In this document: piece after piece, positions 26,501 to 35,928 of the stretch
Numbering within the stretch: the first letter of the stretch is position 1
Layout: each line of letters starts with the position of its first letter
NCBI RefSeq assembly: GCF_018403185.1
Contig: NZ_BOSE01000005.1
Coordinates: forward strand, 124,001 to 188,000
Source: Paenibacillus montaniterrae
Lineage (GTDB): Bacteria; Bacillota; Bacilli; Paenibacillales; Paenibacillaceae
DNA: 64,000 nucleotides
Direction: 5' to 3'
Made by a program: the position numbers and the translations under genes
The notes under the pieces: generated by a model
Told to the model about the DNA's origin: nothing
The model's database searches: none
The model's input: the letters and a program-made list of their open reading frames with translations, nothing else

Positions 26501-28192
26501 TTAAGAATTAATGCCTACCTCTTTAATGCCGAACTCATTATTTTTTTGCTGAACAAAATTGTTTCTCTCTTGATCAAGCGCTTCAATGCCCAGCTTTTTA
26601 ATTTGCTCAATCAGCTCGTCGTAAAGCTGATTAAATTCCACATCGCTTTTGGCCAGTACAATTTTGGCTACTTGCGCTTCTTTATAGGTTTTAATTTGCA
26701 GCTCATCATTCGCAAGCTTGCTGTCAGCAGGGAACAAATCACCTGGCAGCTGGAAGGAGGAGTTGTCATAGATCTTCGTCTTTTCATGCTTGCCGTAAGC
26801 CGATTGCACACGATTTGCCGTTATCGAGAATGGATCTGTTTCCTCAGAAGGCGGCTGTTGAGTGCTGTATGAGAACGATGTATGATGGAATGGCCAGTAA
26901 GCAAACACTCCGGTTTTCATATAGTCTGTTGCATCCTGCAAGCCTTGCTCCGTTTTTACGACAAGGCCTTGCTCATCCAATTGATAGTGAATGCCTTCAA
27001 AGCCGTAAATATGAAGCATCATCCCTTCCTTGCTGCTCATAAAGCTAAGCCATTTTGCCAGCTTCTCTGGATGCTTCGTTGTTTTGGAAATGTAAGTTTT
27101 CATCCAGCCGCCGCCTGCTTGTTTGCTTTTACCGAGTACTGGCGCAGTTCCGGAATCAGCTAAAATCGGGCCTGAGGAAGTCCAATAGTCGTTTTTGTCA
27201 AATGAGGTATCCGCAGAGTTTCCAATGAAGGTAAATACGCGTCCTGAAGCCATGTCAGCTTTAACAGCCGCATTATCAACCGTCATCTGCCCAGGATCCA
27301 AAAATCCGCTCTGATACGCTTTGTTCAGAAATTTCAATGCCTCCTTCGTTTCAGGGGCAAGCAAACGATCACGATAATTGCCGTCTTTGTCGACAGGCAT
27401 TGCACCGAAGCTATCCTGCAAAAATCCTAGTGTTGTATTCTGATACGATTTTCCATCAACCAGAAGCGGAATAACCGGAGCGCCATCCACCTGCAAATTC
27501 ATATCTTGAATCTTTTGGTAGGCTGCCAGCAGTCCAGATTCGGTCTGAATATCTGCCAGTGTCAAGCCAGCCTCCTCCAAAATACGAGAGTTGACTACAA
27601 GCGCACCATTGGAAGCGTATTCAACGATATCAACATAAAACTGTCCAGAAGGCGGGTACAGCTTGCTTGCATCCTCTGATTGCATATGGCTCGGATAAGC
27701 GTAGAAACCGCCATCGCGCGACACAATCGCCTGTTTTATATCCGCAGGAAAGCTAGTTAGCAAATGCGACTGTGGGTCATATTGCTGCAAAAACTCATCC
27801 AGCTCCCATACCTTGCCTGCTTCGATCAGCTTTTTGCCCAGCACTTCATTCGTAATGGTCACCACATCAGGAAAATCCGCACCGCCTGATACAAGCATCA
27901 GATTCAGCTTCGTTTCGCCATCCTGTGCTGGAATGTTGAATTCAAAGGTTAAGCCTGTTTTTTCTGTAATAGCCCCAGTCACTGTCTGAGGGTCTGTATC
28001 CCAGTTCGTTGGCGGATTCCAAAAATCGATGGTTGAAAACCAGATCGCTTTGTCCAAATCCCCATTCCCTTCATTGCCGGAGCCTTGCGAAGATCCGTTG
28101 CTGTTTGCGCTTCCATTTCCTGATTGCTGACTGCAGCCTACGATTAGAAGCAATACGACAAGGCAAACGGCTAACATCCATTTTTTTCTCAT
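26501..28192 (-). CDS. LplA-type oligosaccharide-binding lipoprotein
   Basis: 563 residues, with a lipoprotein signal ending LLIVGC (Cys20) and a Ser/Asn/Gly linker, then a large family-1 binding protein of LplA length. The start ATG has GGGAGGTCG upstream. It lies directly downstream of the YesN/YesM genes and upstream of two permeases. This is the only complete SBP-permease set in the window and the clearest operon for arabinan-derived oligosaccharide import. Confidence 0.88.
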   Translation of the reverse strand: MRKKWMLAVCLVVLLLIVGCSQQSGNGSANSNGSSQGSGNEGNGDLDKAIWFSTIDFWNPPTNWDTDPQTVTGAITEKTGLTFEFNIPAQDGETKLNLMLVSGGADFPDVVTITNEVLGKKLIEAGKVWELDEFLQQYDPQSHLLTSFPADIKQAIVSRDGGFYAYPSHMQSEDASKLYPPSGQFYVDIVEYASNGALVVNSRILEEAGLTLADIQTESGLLAAYQKIQDMNLQVDGAPVIPLLVDGKSYQNTTLGFLQDSFGAMPVDKDGNYRDRLLAPETKEALKFLNKAYQSGFLDPGQMTVDNAAVKADMASGRVFTFIGNSADTSFDKNDYWTSSGPILADSGTAPVLGKSKQAGGGWMKTYISKTTKHPEKLAKWLSFMSSKEGMMLHIYGFEGIHYQLDEQGLVVKTEQGLQDATDYMKTGVFAYWPFHHTSFSYSTQQPPSEETDPFSITANRVQSAYGKHEKTKIYDNSSFQLPGDLFPADSKLANDELQIKTYKEAQVAKIVLAKSDVEFNQLYDELIEQIKKLGIEALDQERNNFVQQKNNEFGIKEVGINS

Positions 28193-28331
28193 GCTCTGTT
28201 CGACCTCCCAATTCTATTTGTTGAAGTTGAAGTTGTTGACAATTTCATCATAGCCGCTGCCAGCACGAACTCATATGTCTCGATTTTGATATTTTGGTGT
28301 TTTGTTCAGCATTGTTATTTTGAGCATTCAC

Positions 28332-29786
28332 TCATAACTTTCTATATTTGCTTGGTGTAATCCCAAAATGCTTCTTGAACAACTTATTGAAATGAAAATA
28401 ATCTTTGTAGCCTACTCGCTGAACAATATCCTGAATTGAAATCGATTGGTCGCCAAGCAGCTCCTTCGCCAAGGCAAGCCGCTTTTCCGTTACATACTCG
28501 GAATAGGTTTTCCCTGTTTCTTTTTTGACCAGCATGCTCAAGTAACCAATGCTCAAATTAAACTGCTTTGCAAGCGAGCTGAGCAAAATATCCTCGGTAT
28601 ACCTTTGATCAATATATGCGATTATTTTTTTCGCCTGATCGTTCGATACATGTGCTTCCTGCTCATTCATTAGCTCGAACAGCCCTTCGAGACGGGAAAA
28701 AAACTCATCAGGCGAACGATAAAAACGAACCAGCTGGTCGTAAGGCAAATGCTCCAGATCATTATAACGAACGGCATTGCCATAATACTTCAGTAACAGC
28801 GAAATAAACTGATTGTATACCGTAGTCAAGCGGTCAACCGCAATCCGCTCATCACTGCAGCGATCAGACCATTCTCCAAGCAGCGCTTTAATTGCAAGCA
28901 GATCGCCTTCCTTAATCGCCAGCTCGATTTGCAGCACCATTTTCTTATCCTTCGCGTCAAGCTCCTCTTTCTTATATGACATAAGCTGGCCGTAGCGATA
29001 AAAACCAGCGCTGCAGCAGGCGACTTCCGATTCATCATACAGCAAGGCTAACTTCGTATGGCCGTATCCGCGCGAGCTGATGCCGGCATACTGCGCATGC
29101 TCTGTCAATTCGCTCAAATAATCAAGAAAATGCGTTGAGCTGCTTTGCTCATCATAATTGATCAACACGGCCCATTTGTTCAATCCAGTACGCAATTGGC
29201 AGGTGCGGATCATCTGTACGTGTTGCTCTGCAGCCAGCAAGGGAAAGACGCTTGCGTCTGCAAGCTCACAGCTAATAAAGCGAAAATGCGGCTGCTCATG
29301 CTGGATGCCTTTGTTTTGCAGAAATTGCTCAACTGTTGTACCATTGCTTGGCTCAAGCAGCTCGAACAAATCATGCAAAAAAAGATCGACGCCTGGCTGC
29401 GTCTCACGCTTTGTCCGCAGCCGCTCGCTAATGCGCTGCAAGGACTCCAGCAGCTGTTCCGCCTCTACTTGCTTCAGCAAATAATCAAAGGCTCCCAATC
29501 TTAGCGCCTGCTGAGCGTATTGAAATTCAGAGTAGCCGCTAACAAGAATCACCTCAACGTCTAATTGCTGCTGCTTCAGCTTTTCCAATAGCTGGATGCC
29601 ATCCAGACCCGGCATTCTAATATCTGAAACTACAACATCCGGCACATGCTCGATAATGAGCTGTAGCGCTGTTACACCGTCGTGGGCTTCGCCAATAACC
29701 TCGAAGCCATTGGCATTCCAATCTATCAAATGAGCAAGACCATAAGCTACCCATGGCTCATCATCAACAATTAGCACCTTGTACAT
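28332..29786 (-). CDS. YesN-type response regulator of the arabinan transport locus
   Basis: 484 residues. The receiver has LIVDDEPW, phospho-acceptor Asp55 in VVSDIRMPG, Ser in LVSGYSEF and Lys in YLLKQVE. Two C-terminal AraC helix-turn-helix motifs are present (LLSSLAKQFNLSIGYLSMLV; IQDIVQRVGYKDYFHFNKLF). It starts 17 nt after the kinase gene ends, so it is co-transcribed. Predicted to activate the downstream SBP-permease-GH51-GH43 genes. Confidence 0.92.
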   Translation of the reverse strand: MYKVLIVDDEPWVAYGLAHLIDWNANGFEVIGEAHDGVTALQLIIEHVPDVVVSDIRMPGLDGIQLLEKLKQQQLDVEVILVSGYSEFQYAQQALRLGAFDYLLKQVEAEQLLESLQRISERLRTKRETQPGVDLFLHDLFELLEPSNGTTVEQFLQNKGIQHEQPHFRFISCELADASVFPLLAAEQHVQMIRTCQLRTGLNKWAVLINYDEQSSSTHFLDYLSELTEHAQYAGISSRGYGHTKLALLYDESEVACCSAGFYRYGQLMSYKKEELDAKDKKMVLQIELAIKEGDLLAIKALLGEWSDRCSDERIAVDRLTTVYNQFISLLLKYYGNAVRYNDLEHLPYDQLVRFYRSPDEFFSRLEGLFELMNEQEAHVSNDQAKKIIAYIDQRYTEDILLSSLAKQFNLSIGYLSMLVKKETGKTYSEYVTEKRLALAKELLGDQSISIQDIVQRVGYKDYFHFNKLFKKHFGITPSKYRKL

Positions 29787-29803
29787 CGCTAACCCCCTTT
29801 CTG

Positions 29804-31546
29804 CTACTCCAGTTTTTCGCGCACATCAAACGTAATCGTTACTGTTGTTCCTTTATCGCGTTCACTTTCAAGCTCCATGCTTGCCGCTTCCCCATAATAC
29901 AGCTTAAGTCTGCGATAAATGTTGGTCAGCCCGATTCCTTGGCTGCTCTCCTTCATTTCAGCCTGTCCAACGAGGCGAAATTGCCCCCAGCTTGCTCGCA
30001 GCTGCTCCAGCTTGTCCTGCTCAATGCCGCATCCATCATCCTGAATGACATATTGGATGCGATGCTCATCAAGGGCGGTAATCGACACAACGGCAGTTCC
30101 AGGCGCAATCTTTTTTTCCAGACCGTGAAAAACTGCATTCTCAACTAATGGCTGCAGCAGCATTTTTAAAGCCGGCTTGCTGTACAACTGCTCGTCAGCT
30201 TCAATTTGAATTTGAATTTTTCCACGGAAGCGAAATTGAATAATGGTTGCATACTGCCGCAGATGAACCAGTTCATCCCATACAGTAACGGCATTGTCAC
30301 CTTTTACCGAGTAGCGATACATGCTGGACAACGACGAAGTAATATCGGCCAAATCATGCACCTTATTGTATAAGGCCAGTCCGCGAATGGCCTCCAGCGT
30401 ATTGTACAGGAAATGCGGATTAATTTGATGCCGATAAACCGCAAGCTCCATCCGATTTTTTGAAAGCTCCGTCTCATACATTTGCTTTTGCGCCAATTGA
30501 ATGCTTTCACTTAGCGCGTCAATATCATCGAGCATTTGGTTCAAGCTGCCGCCCAGCACACCAATTTCATTGTAGTAGCGTATGCTGAAGCGGCTTTGTC
30601 TGCCTTTTTTCGGGTAGGTTCTGACAAATTCCATCAGCGCTTTGATCGGCCGCAGCAGCCTGCTATAAAAAGTAGCCATAAACAAGCAAAGCAGCAAAAA
30701 TACGATCGCATACGTCGCAATATTCAAGCGCCAAATAACATTCATGTCCTCGAACAGCTCTTGCTTCGGAATGACGCTAATCAGCTCCCAGCCCGTATCC
30801 GGCAAAGCAATCGTCTGGACAATTTCCTCAGAACCGCCTAGTCTCAGCTGCTCTCTATCTTTGGCTTCGACATCCGTATTTGAAGCGCTTACAATTACTT
30901 GACCATGCTGATCCAGCAGCAGTAGCTGCGCATTTTCAGTAATTTTAGATTTTCGCAAAATCGTTTCAAAGTTTGAAACGTCCATAATAAACAAGCACAT
31001 GCCGCGGTAGTCGCGAATAAAGCGGTCGGACTTCAGATTATAAATCGGCACGGCAATCGTATAGTACTTATTTAAGCGGCCTTGCCCCTCGTACACTCCT
31101 GAATAGCTAATGATTTCCGTCGTCTTAGCCTCTGTTTCGTGCGTCATCTCACCAATACTGCCTATCATTTCACCGCTGCTGTTATAGATTTGAATCCCTT
31201 TGATCGTATCCTTCAAGGAGGTAGTGCTGGAAAACTGCGCTTCAATATCACTGTTCATCAAAATTCGATCCAGCACATCATCCGCGCTTAAATAGGACTG
31301 AATAGTAGGGCTATAGAGCAATGAGTAGGATATCCCCTCCATATCGCCATAGAAGCTCTCCACGCTTTCCTCCACCTGCAATAAAATTTTATTGGTTGAT
31401 TCCGTTACCTTCTGTTCAACGATTTGCTGCGCAATAATATTCGTCACAACAAAAGACAACAACAGCACAACTAGCATAATCGTAATCAAATATAGGAGTT
31501 GCCGGCCCAGACTTACATTGCCAAAAAATTTCATAGTCGTATCCAT
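29804..31546 (-). CDS. YesM-type sensor histidine kinase of the arabinan transport locus
   Basis: 580 residues: a membrane helix at about 17-38, an extracellular dCache-like sensor, a second helix at about 276-297, HAMP, the His_kinase region with phospho-acceptor His378 in INPHFLYNT, and an HATPase domain with intact N (LLQPLVENAVFHG), G1 (QDDGCGIEQ) and G2 (SQGIGLTNIYRRL) boxes. The start could be ATG 31546 or ATG 31534; the latter has GGAT 8 nt upstream. It is first gene of the presumed operon, so its product probably senses an external oligosaccharide or a ligand-loaded SBP. Confidence 0.9.
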   Translation of the reverse strand: MDTTMKFFGNVSLGRQLLYLITIMLVVLLLSFVVTNIIAQQIVEQKVTESTNKILLQVEESVESFYGDMEGISYSLLYSPTIQSYLSADDVLDRILMNSDIEAQFSSTTSLKDTIKGIQIYNSSGEMIGSIGEMTHETEAKTTEIISYSGVYEGQGRLNKYYTIAVPIYNLKSDRFIRDYRGMCLFIMDVSNFETILRKSKITENAQLLLLDQHGQVIVSASNTDVEAKDREQLRLGGSEEIVQTIALPDTGWELISVIPKQELFEDMNVIWRLNIATYAIVFLLLCLFMATFYSRLLRPIKALMEFVRTYPKKGRQSRFSIRYYNEIGVLGGSLNQMLDDIDALSESIQLAQKQMYETELSKNRMELAVYRHQINPHFLYNTLEAIRGLALYNKVHDLADITSSLSSMYRYSVKGDNAVTVWDELVHLRQYATIIQFRFRGKIQIQIEADEQLYSKPALKMLLQPLVENAVFHGLEKKIAPGTAVVSITALDEHRIQYVIQDDGCGIEQDKLEQLRASWGQFRLVGQAEMKESSQGIGLTNIYRRLKLYYGEAASMELESERDKGTTVTITFDVREKLE

Positions 31547-31636
31547 CCCTTGCCAATCTATTACCAGCTTGGCCAGTTAGCTGCTGGATGATTTATAGTT
31601 TACACCAGCAAATTTGAGAAGGAAATAATAAACCAA

Positions 31637-32830
31637 CTATTCAGTTGAAGAGCCGTAATCCGTAATTTTCAAGCTAATATCAAAGCTTACAGTTGCGCGG
31701 CTAAATATGTCATCCCAATCATCCTTTACCTTTTTCCATACCTTTGGATGCGTAATACGCAGTCTGTCTCCAAAGCCGGCGACCTCCACCTTATATTCGG
31801 TTTGCATTTTTTTCATCAGGTTTTGCAGCATCGTCTCCAGTTTTTGCTCAAACTTTTGCTCGGCTTCTTTAAGAAAGAATGCTTTGGATGCAGTCTCTTC
31901 AGCATCCCAGGTTTCGATTAAACGTCCTTCCGTTTTAATATCAACATGAAATGAAAGCCTTTCACCATCGACCTTTGGTATAATTTTGCTTTCTCCAGAC
32001 AAGATCTCGTAGGTAATAATAGAATTTCTGTCATTAACGGTTTTAAGCAAGCCCCCTGAGCTATCGCCTTGAATCCAGGAAATAGCGCTTAGATTTTCTT
32101 GATCCAAATCGCCAATCCATTTATTCGTAGAGCCTTTTATGATCCCGGCTCCGGTAAACTCAATCTCACCAGTATCGGCTGCTGCGATATTTTGTAATAT
32201 AAAGCTTTGCTTGGCGTGGAAATATCCGTCCAGATTCGTGAGGATAACTTCTTTGTAAATTTTATTGTTGCGAAATTTATTGCGCACCATATCGCGAATG
32301 CGAAAAGCAGGAATTTCATCCGGCTCATCGGACTCAAGCGTATCCATCGCCTTGCCTCTCGATAGAAATACCATGCTGCTCGGCCTTATATCATTGTCGC
32401 GCAGCAGAAAATCAAGCAGCTTGTGCAGCTCTATTTTTTCAGCTAGCTCTGTTGAGATGACAAACACTTTAAGATGATGACCGATTACCGCACGATCTCG
32501 TTTCAACGAATAATTGCGCATAATCTCAAATATGGAATTCCCTGTTTCCGAAACATTCAAATACTTTTTAATGCTTCCAGACTCGGCTTGCTGCTGCCCT
32601 CGACCTACTGATTTTAACGGAACGATTTGAATGGTGGCAGTAATTAACGGTTGTACTTGAGTTCCTCCTCCTTGAGACTCAAGCTGCTTCTCTGCTGTTG
32701 TCTTGTTTGCCAGATCAACAGCCATCCCAACATACACGCTTCTCTCCTCGATTTCCTTGCTGCTCCAGCAGCCTGTCAGCAGCAGCGAGCATAAGAGCAT
32801 CATGCCAATCAAATATGAAAGTCTACGCAT
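31637..32830 (-). CDS. Ger(x)C-family germinant receptor lipoprotein
   Basis: 397 residues, with a lipoprotein signal LLLTGC (Cys21) followed by WSSKEIEERSVYVGMAVDL, the typical Ger(x)C opening. The full Ger(x)C domain follows to the end. It overlaps the permease gene by 8 nt and is last in an A-B-C gerA-type operon. It acts in the spore inner membrane as the C subunit of a nutrient germinant receptor. Confidence 0.93.
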   Translation of the reverse strand: MRRLSYLIGMMLLCSLLLTGCWSSKEIEERSVYVGMAVDLANKTTAEKQLESQGGGTQVQPLITATIQIVPLKSVGRGQQQAESGSIKKYLNVSETGNSIFEIMRNYSLKRDRAVIGHHLKVFVISTELAEKIELHKLLDFLLRDNDIRPSSMVFLSRGKAMDTLESDEPDEIPAFRIRDMVRNKFRNNKIYKEVILTNLDGYFHAKQSFILQNIAAADTGEIEFTGAGIIKGSTNKWIGDLDQENLSAISWIQGDSSGGLLKTVNDRNSIITYEILSGESKIIPKVDGERLSFHVDIKTEGRLIETWDAEETASKAFFLKEAEQKFEQKLETMLQNLMKKMQTEYKVEVAGFGDRLRITHPKVWKKVKDDWDDIFSRATVSFDISLKITDYGSSTE

Positions 32831-33926
32831 CTTGCCTCAAGCCCTTTCTTCGTATAAGCCAAATAATCGACAGCGGCAGCGGAATTAGACAGAAAAGGAT
32901 AATTCCTGACCAGCCAATAATATCTCCAAGTGCAAATAAATCATTGATATCCTGTGGTATTACAGATGCCAAGTAAATGATTGGCATCATTGCAAATATG
33001 ACAGGACGGAACTTGATCCTTAGCAATTGTGAAATGCCTAATGAAGCACCGAAAAAATAACAGGTAAAGTTGCAAAATAATTGCATCATCCAAATGACTA
33101 GAAAAGGGAACTCCAGACGTTCGAAAAACAAGCCCGCTACCTCAAAGCTGCGCAGCAAATCAATCGTCGGCCAAGTGCTTCTCAAAATAGCATCAATAGA
33201 CATGCCGCCAATTACGAAGATAATCGTAAAGAAATAGATCGCAAGCGGAACACTAATTCCTGCTATCATTGCTTTAATCGCCTTTTCAGGATGCTGCATA
33301 TGGGCAACAAGAAACATAACAACCTCAAAGCCCGCAAAAATAAGTACGGTCGCTTTTAACCCTTTAAATACAGGAAGCAAGCCATCTCCCAGTACAGGAA
33401 GCAAATTGTCCACTTCAAAAATTCTGATGCTGAGCAAATAGGACACTATTAGCACGAATAAACTAACTGGGAGAATAAGCTGAAATAAACGGACGGTGGC
33501 ATTTAGACCGCCAAACAGCAAATATCCGCTCACCCATATGAAAGGAATCATCGTCGCCCACATTGGAGTGCCCTCCAATAGAAAAAACAATGTAACCTCC
33601 GCCAGCACTCGCACCTCGAACCCAGCGATTGTTATAAAGAAAATAATGAGCAGCCAGCATAGTATAAAAGCCGGAACTTTGCCAATGACGATTCCAGCAT
33701 ACTGGAACACAGTTTTTTCAGGAAATTGCTGACTCAGCTTTACCATTACGACAATAAGCACCATTACGATCAAGCCGCCAAGCAAAACCGAAAGCCATAC
33801 ATCTGGTGTTTCCCCCGCTACTACAACAGCACGAGGCATTGTTAAAATTCCTGCTCCCAGAACAGAATCGGTTAAAAAGATGGAAGCCTGAGTGCTTGTA
33901 ATTTTGTCATCAGATCGTGTAAACAT
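32823..33926 (-). CDS. GerAB/GerKB-type germinant receptor permease subunit
   Basis: 367 residues with about ten hydrophobic helices (amino acid permease-like spore germination family). The opening ITSTQASIFLTDSVLGAGIL, including a GAGIL-type helix 1 break, is typical of ligand-binding B subunits. AGGGGG lies upstream of the start. It is flanked by A and C subunits with short gap or overlap. Confidence 0.92.
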   Translation of the reverse strand: MFTRSDDKITSTQASIFLTDSVLGAGILTMPRAVVVAGETPDVWLSVLLGGLIVMVLIVVMVKLSQQFPEKTVFQYAGIVIGKVPAFILCWLLIIFFITIAGFEVRVLAEVTLFFLLEGTPMWATMIPFIWVSGYLLFGGLNATVRLFQLILPVSLFVLIVSYLLSIRIFEVDNLLPVLGDGLLPVFKGLKATVLIFAGFEVVMFLVAHMQHPEKAIKAMIAGISVPLAIYFFTIIFVIGGMSIDAILRSTWPTIDLLRSFEVAGLFFERLEFPFLVIWMMQLFCNFTCYFFGASLGISQLLRIKFRPVIFAMMPIIYLASVIPQDINDLFALGDIIGWSGIILFCLIPLPLSIIWLIRRKGLRQDA

Positions 33927-33948
33927 AGCGGACCCCCTAACTATTCAG

Positions 33949-35724
33949 CTAAGACCTGCGTTTTTTATCCTGAGGCTTCAACATGCTTGGTCTACGCTTC
34001 ATAAGCGTAACTGGCGCACGCAATACTAGATCCTTCCAATCGTTAAAACGGTATGGAGATGCTGGCGTTATATAAGGCACGCCAAAGCTTTTGAGCTTAG
34101 TCAAATGACTGCAAATGAACAAAAAGAACAGGATCGTGCCAAACATGCCGAGAGTAGCGGCAAACAGCATTCCCGAGAAACGCAAAATACGCAGCGTAAT
34201 TCCTGCGCTGTAAATTGGAATCGCAAAGGAAGATATTGCGGTAACAGCAACAGCAATGACTAAAATCGGACTTACAATTCCTGCCTGCACCGCTGCATCT
34301 CCAATGATCAAGCCTCCAACAATCCCCATCGCCGGTCCGATCGGCTTAGGCAAGCGGATGCCTGCTTCTCGCAATATTTCAATTGAAACCTCTAATATTA
34401 GCACTTCAATTAATGATGGAAATGGTACTCCTTGTCTTGTTTCGATAATCGTGATCGCCAGCTCAGTTGGAATCAGCCCTGGATGAAAGGAAATAAACGA
34501 AATATATAAGGCTGGTATCATTAGCGCAAGGAAAGCGACAAAAAATCGAAGCGTTCGCAGCAAGGAACCCGGTAGCCAGCGCTCATAATAGTCCTCGGGC
34601 GATTGCAGCAGCATGCTGAACGTAACAGGGACGATTAAAGCGAAGGGTGTTCCATCAAGTAAAATCCCTATCCTGCCTTCGAGCAGCGCACTAATGACCC
34701 TGTCAGGCCTTTCAGTATTTTGCACCTGCTGAAACGGGCTCAGCCAATTATCCTCGATTAGCTGCTCCACATACCCCGACTCTGAAATAAAATCCATATT
34801 CATGTTGGCAATCCGGTCCTCTACCTCTTGCAGCAGCTCTTTATTTACAATTTCCTTCATATAGGCGATGACCAGATTTCTTTTAATGCGGCTGCCAACC
34901 TCTATCATCTTCAGTTCCAGATCAGCTCCACGCCCATGCTGGCGGAGCAGCGCTGTATTTTCGCCAAGCACCTCCGTAAAGCCGATACGCGGGCCGCGCA
35001 GCAATGCTTCAGAGGTTGGCTCATTGATTGCTCTAACTTTGGGAGCCGGTTCGCCTACTAGCAGTGCATGAGGCAAGCCATCTATAAGCAATGCCGTAAA
35101 ACCGAACAAAATCGACTGCTCCAGCTCATATAAATCCGTTACTTCACTTATTTTGCTGATCGGCAGCAGCTTGTCCTTTAAGTAAGCAGCGAACGCTTGG
35201 CTTTGATTGTGCATCGCATAGCCTTCAAATTTAACGAAGCTGTTATCCATCAGATTTTGCATCACTTGTCTGTTAATTAGCGCTTCATTCTGCATGCCTT
35301 CTACAAAAATAAGGACGGCACGACTGTTTCGTATACTAATTCGGAAGTCTCGAAAATGCACGTCGCTATTATTGCCAAGCTGCTCCTTGATCAAGGCCAT
35401 ATCAGCATCATAATTGCCTGTAAGCTGAGGGGACGGCTGGCTCTGTGGTTGCTGCCAGGGATCACTTGGCTGCTGACCGTCATTTTGCTGCTGGTTCTCC
35501 CCTTGCTGCTGACCATCAACCTTTTGCTGAGCAATGTTTTGCGGTTGACCATCGCCTTGCTGATGACTATTGCCCTGCTGCTGACCGTCTTGCTTTGGCT
35601 GGTTATAGCCCCACTTATATAGACGTCCATGAATGCGGTAGGAGCCAAGCGCAATTAGCGTCATGACAATTGCTTGCATCCAGGCCTTCCAATCTGGAAA
35701 ATACTCGATTACTTTACTCCACAT
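33949..35724 (-). CDS. GerAA/GerKA-type germinant receptor subunit with Gln-rich N-terminal insert
   Basis: About 591 residues. The N-terminal 30 residues include a hydrophobic stretch (WMQAIVMTLIALGSYRIHGR). A hydrophilic, Gln/Gly/Asp-rich low-complexity segment of about 60 residues follows, then the conserved GerA cytoplasmic domain (from LTGNYDADMALIKEQLG) and C-terminal membrane helices (PGLIPTELAITIIETRQGVP is the family signature). The start is taken as ATG 35724; the ribosome site is weak and TTG 35739 is possible. An N-terminal membrane segment ahead of the GerA domain is unusual for the family. Confidence 0.88.
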   Translation of the reverse strand: MWSKVIEYFPDWKAWMQAIVMTLIALGSYRIHGRLYKWGYNQPKQDGQQQGNSHQQGDGQPQNIAQQKVDGQQQGENQQQNDGQQPSDPWQQPQSQPSPQLTGNYDADMALIKEQLGNNSDVHFRDFRISIRNSRAVLIFVEGMQNEALINRQVMQNLMDNSFVKFEGYAMHNQSQAFAAYLKDKLLPISKISEVTDLYELEQSILFGFTALLIDGLPHALLVGEPAPKVRAINEPTSEALLRGPRIGFTEVLGENTALLRQHGRGADLELKMIEVGSRIKRNLVIAYMKEIVNKELLQEVEDRIANMNMDFISESGYVEQLIEDNWLSPFQQVQNTERPDRVISALLEGRIGILLDGTPFALIVPVTFSMLLQSPEDYYERWLPGSLLRTLRFFVAFLALMIPALYISFISFHPGLIPTELAITIIETRQGVPFPSLIEVLILEVSIEILREAGIRLPKPIGPAMGIVGGLIIGDAAVQAGIVSPILVIAVAVTAISSFAIPIYSAGITLRILRFSGMLFAATLGMFGTILFFLFICSHLTKLKSFGVPYITPASPYRFNDWKDLVLRAPVTLMKRRPSMLKPQDKKRRS

Positions 35725-35835
35725 TATGACCAGTCCCAATCTAATTTCAGTGAGCTTATTTTGCCCATATTTTTCTTGCTCATGCAGAAACCAGAATTTC
35801 AGGAAAACGCGGGTTCCAAACAGTTGTATCCTCTA

Positions 35836-35899
35836 ATAAAAAAAGACATCTTCAACCCAGTCTTTCTACCTTTCGATAAAAAGACTTAGTTGAAGATGC
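35836..35899 (-). terminator. Rho-independent terminator of the double GH43 gene
   Basis: On the minus strand GCATCTTCAAC and AGTCTTT pair with AAAGACT and GTTGAAGATGTC, followed by TTTTTTTATT. It separates the GH43 gene from the germination operon. Confidence 0.9.
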
Positions 35900-35928
35900 C
35901 GTTGAATCAGCTTGTAATTAGATCAAAT

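Noticed and set aside
30885..30900. Operator-like GAAGCGCTTACA inside the kinase gene at 29804
   Set aside because: It is internal to a coding region and fits the cre consensus imperfectly; probably chance.
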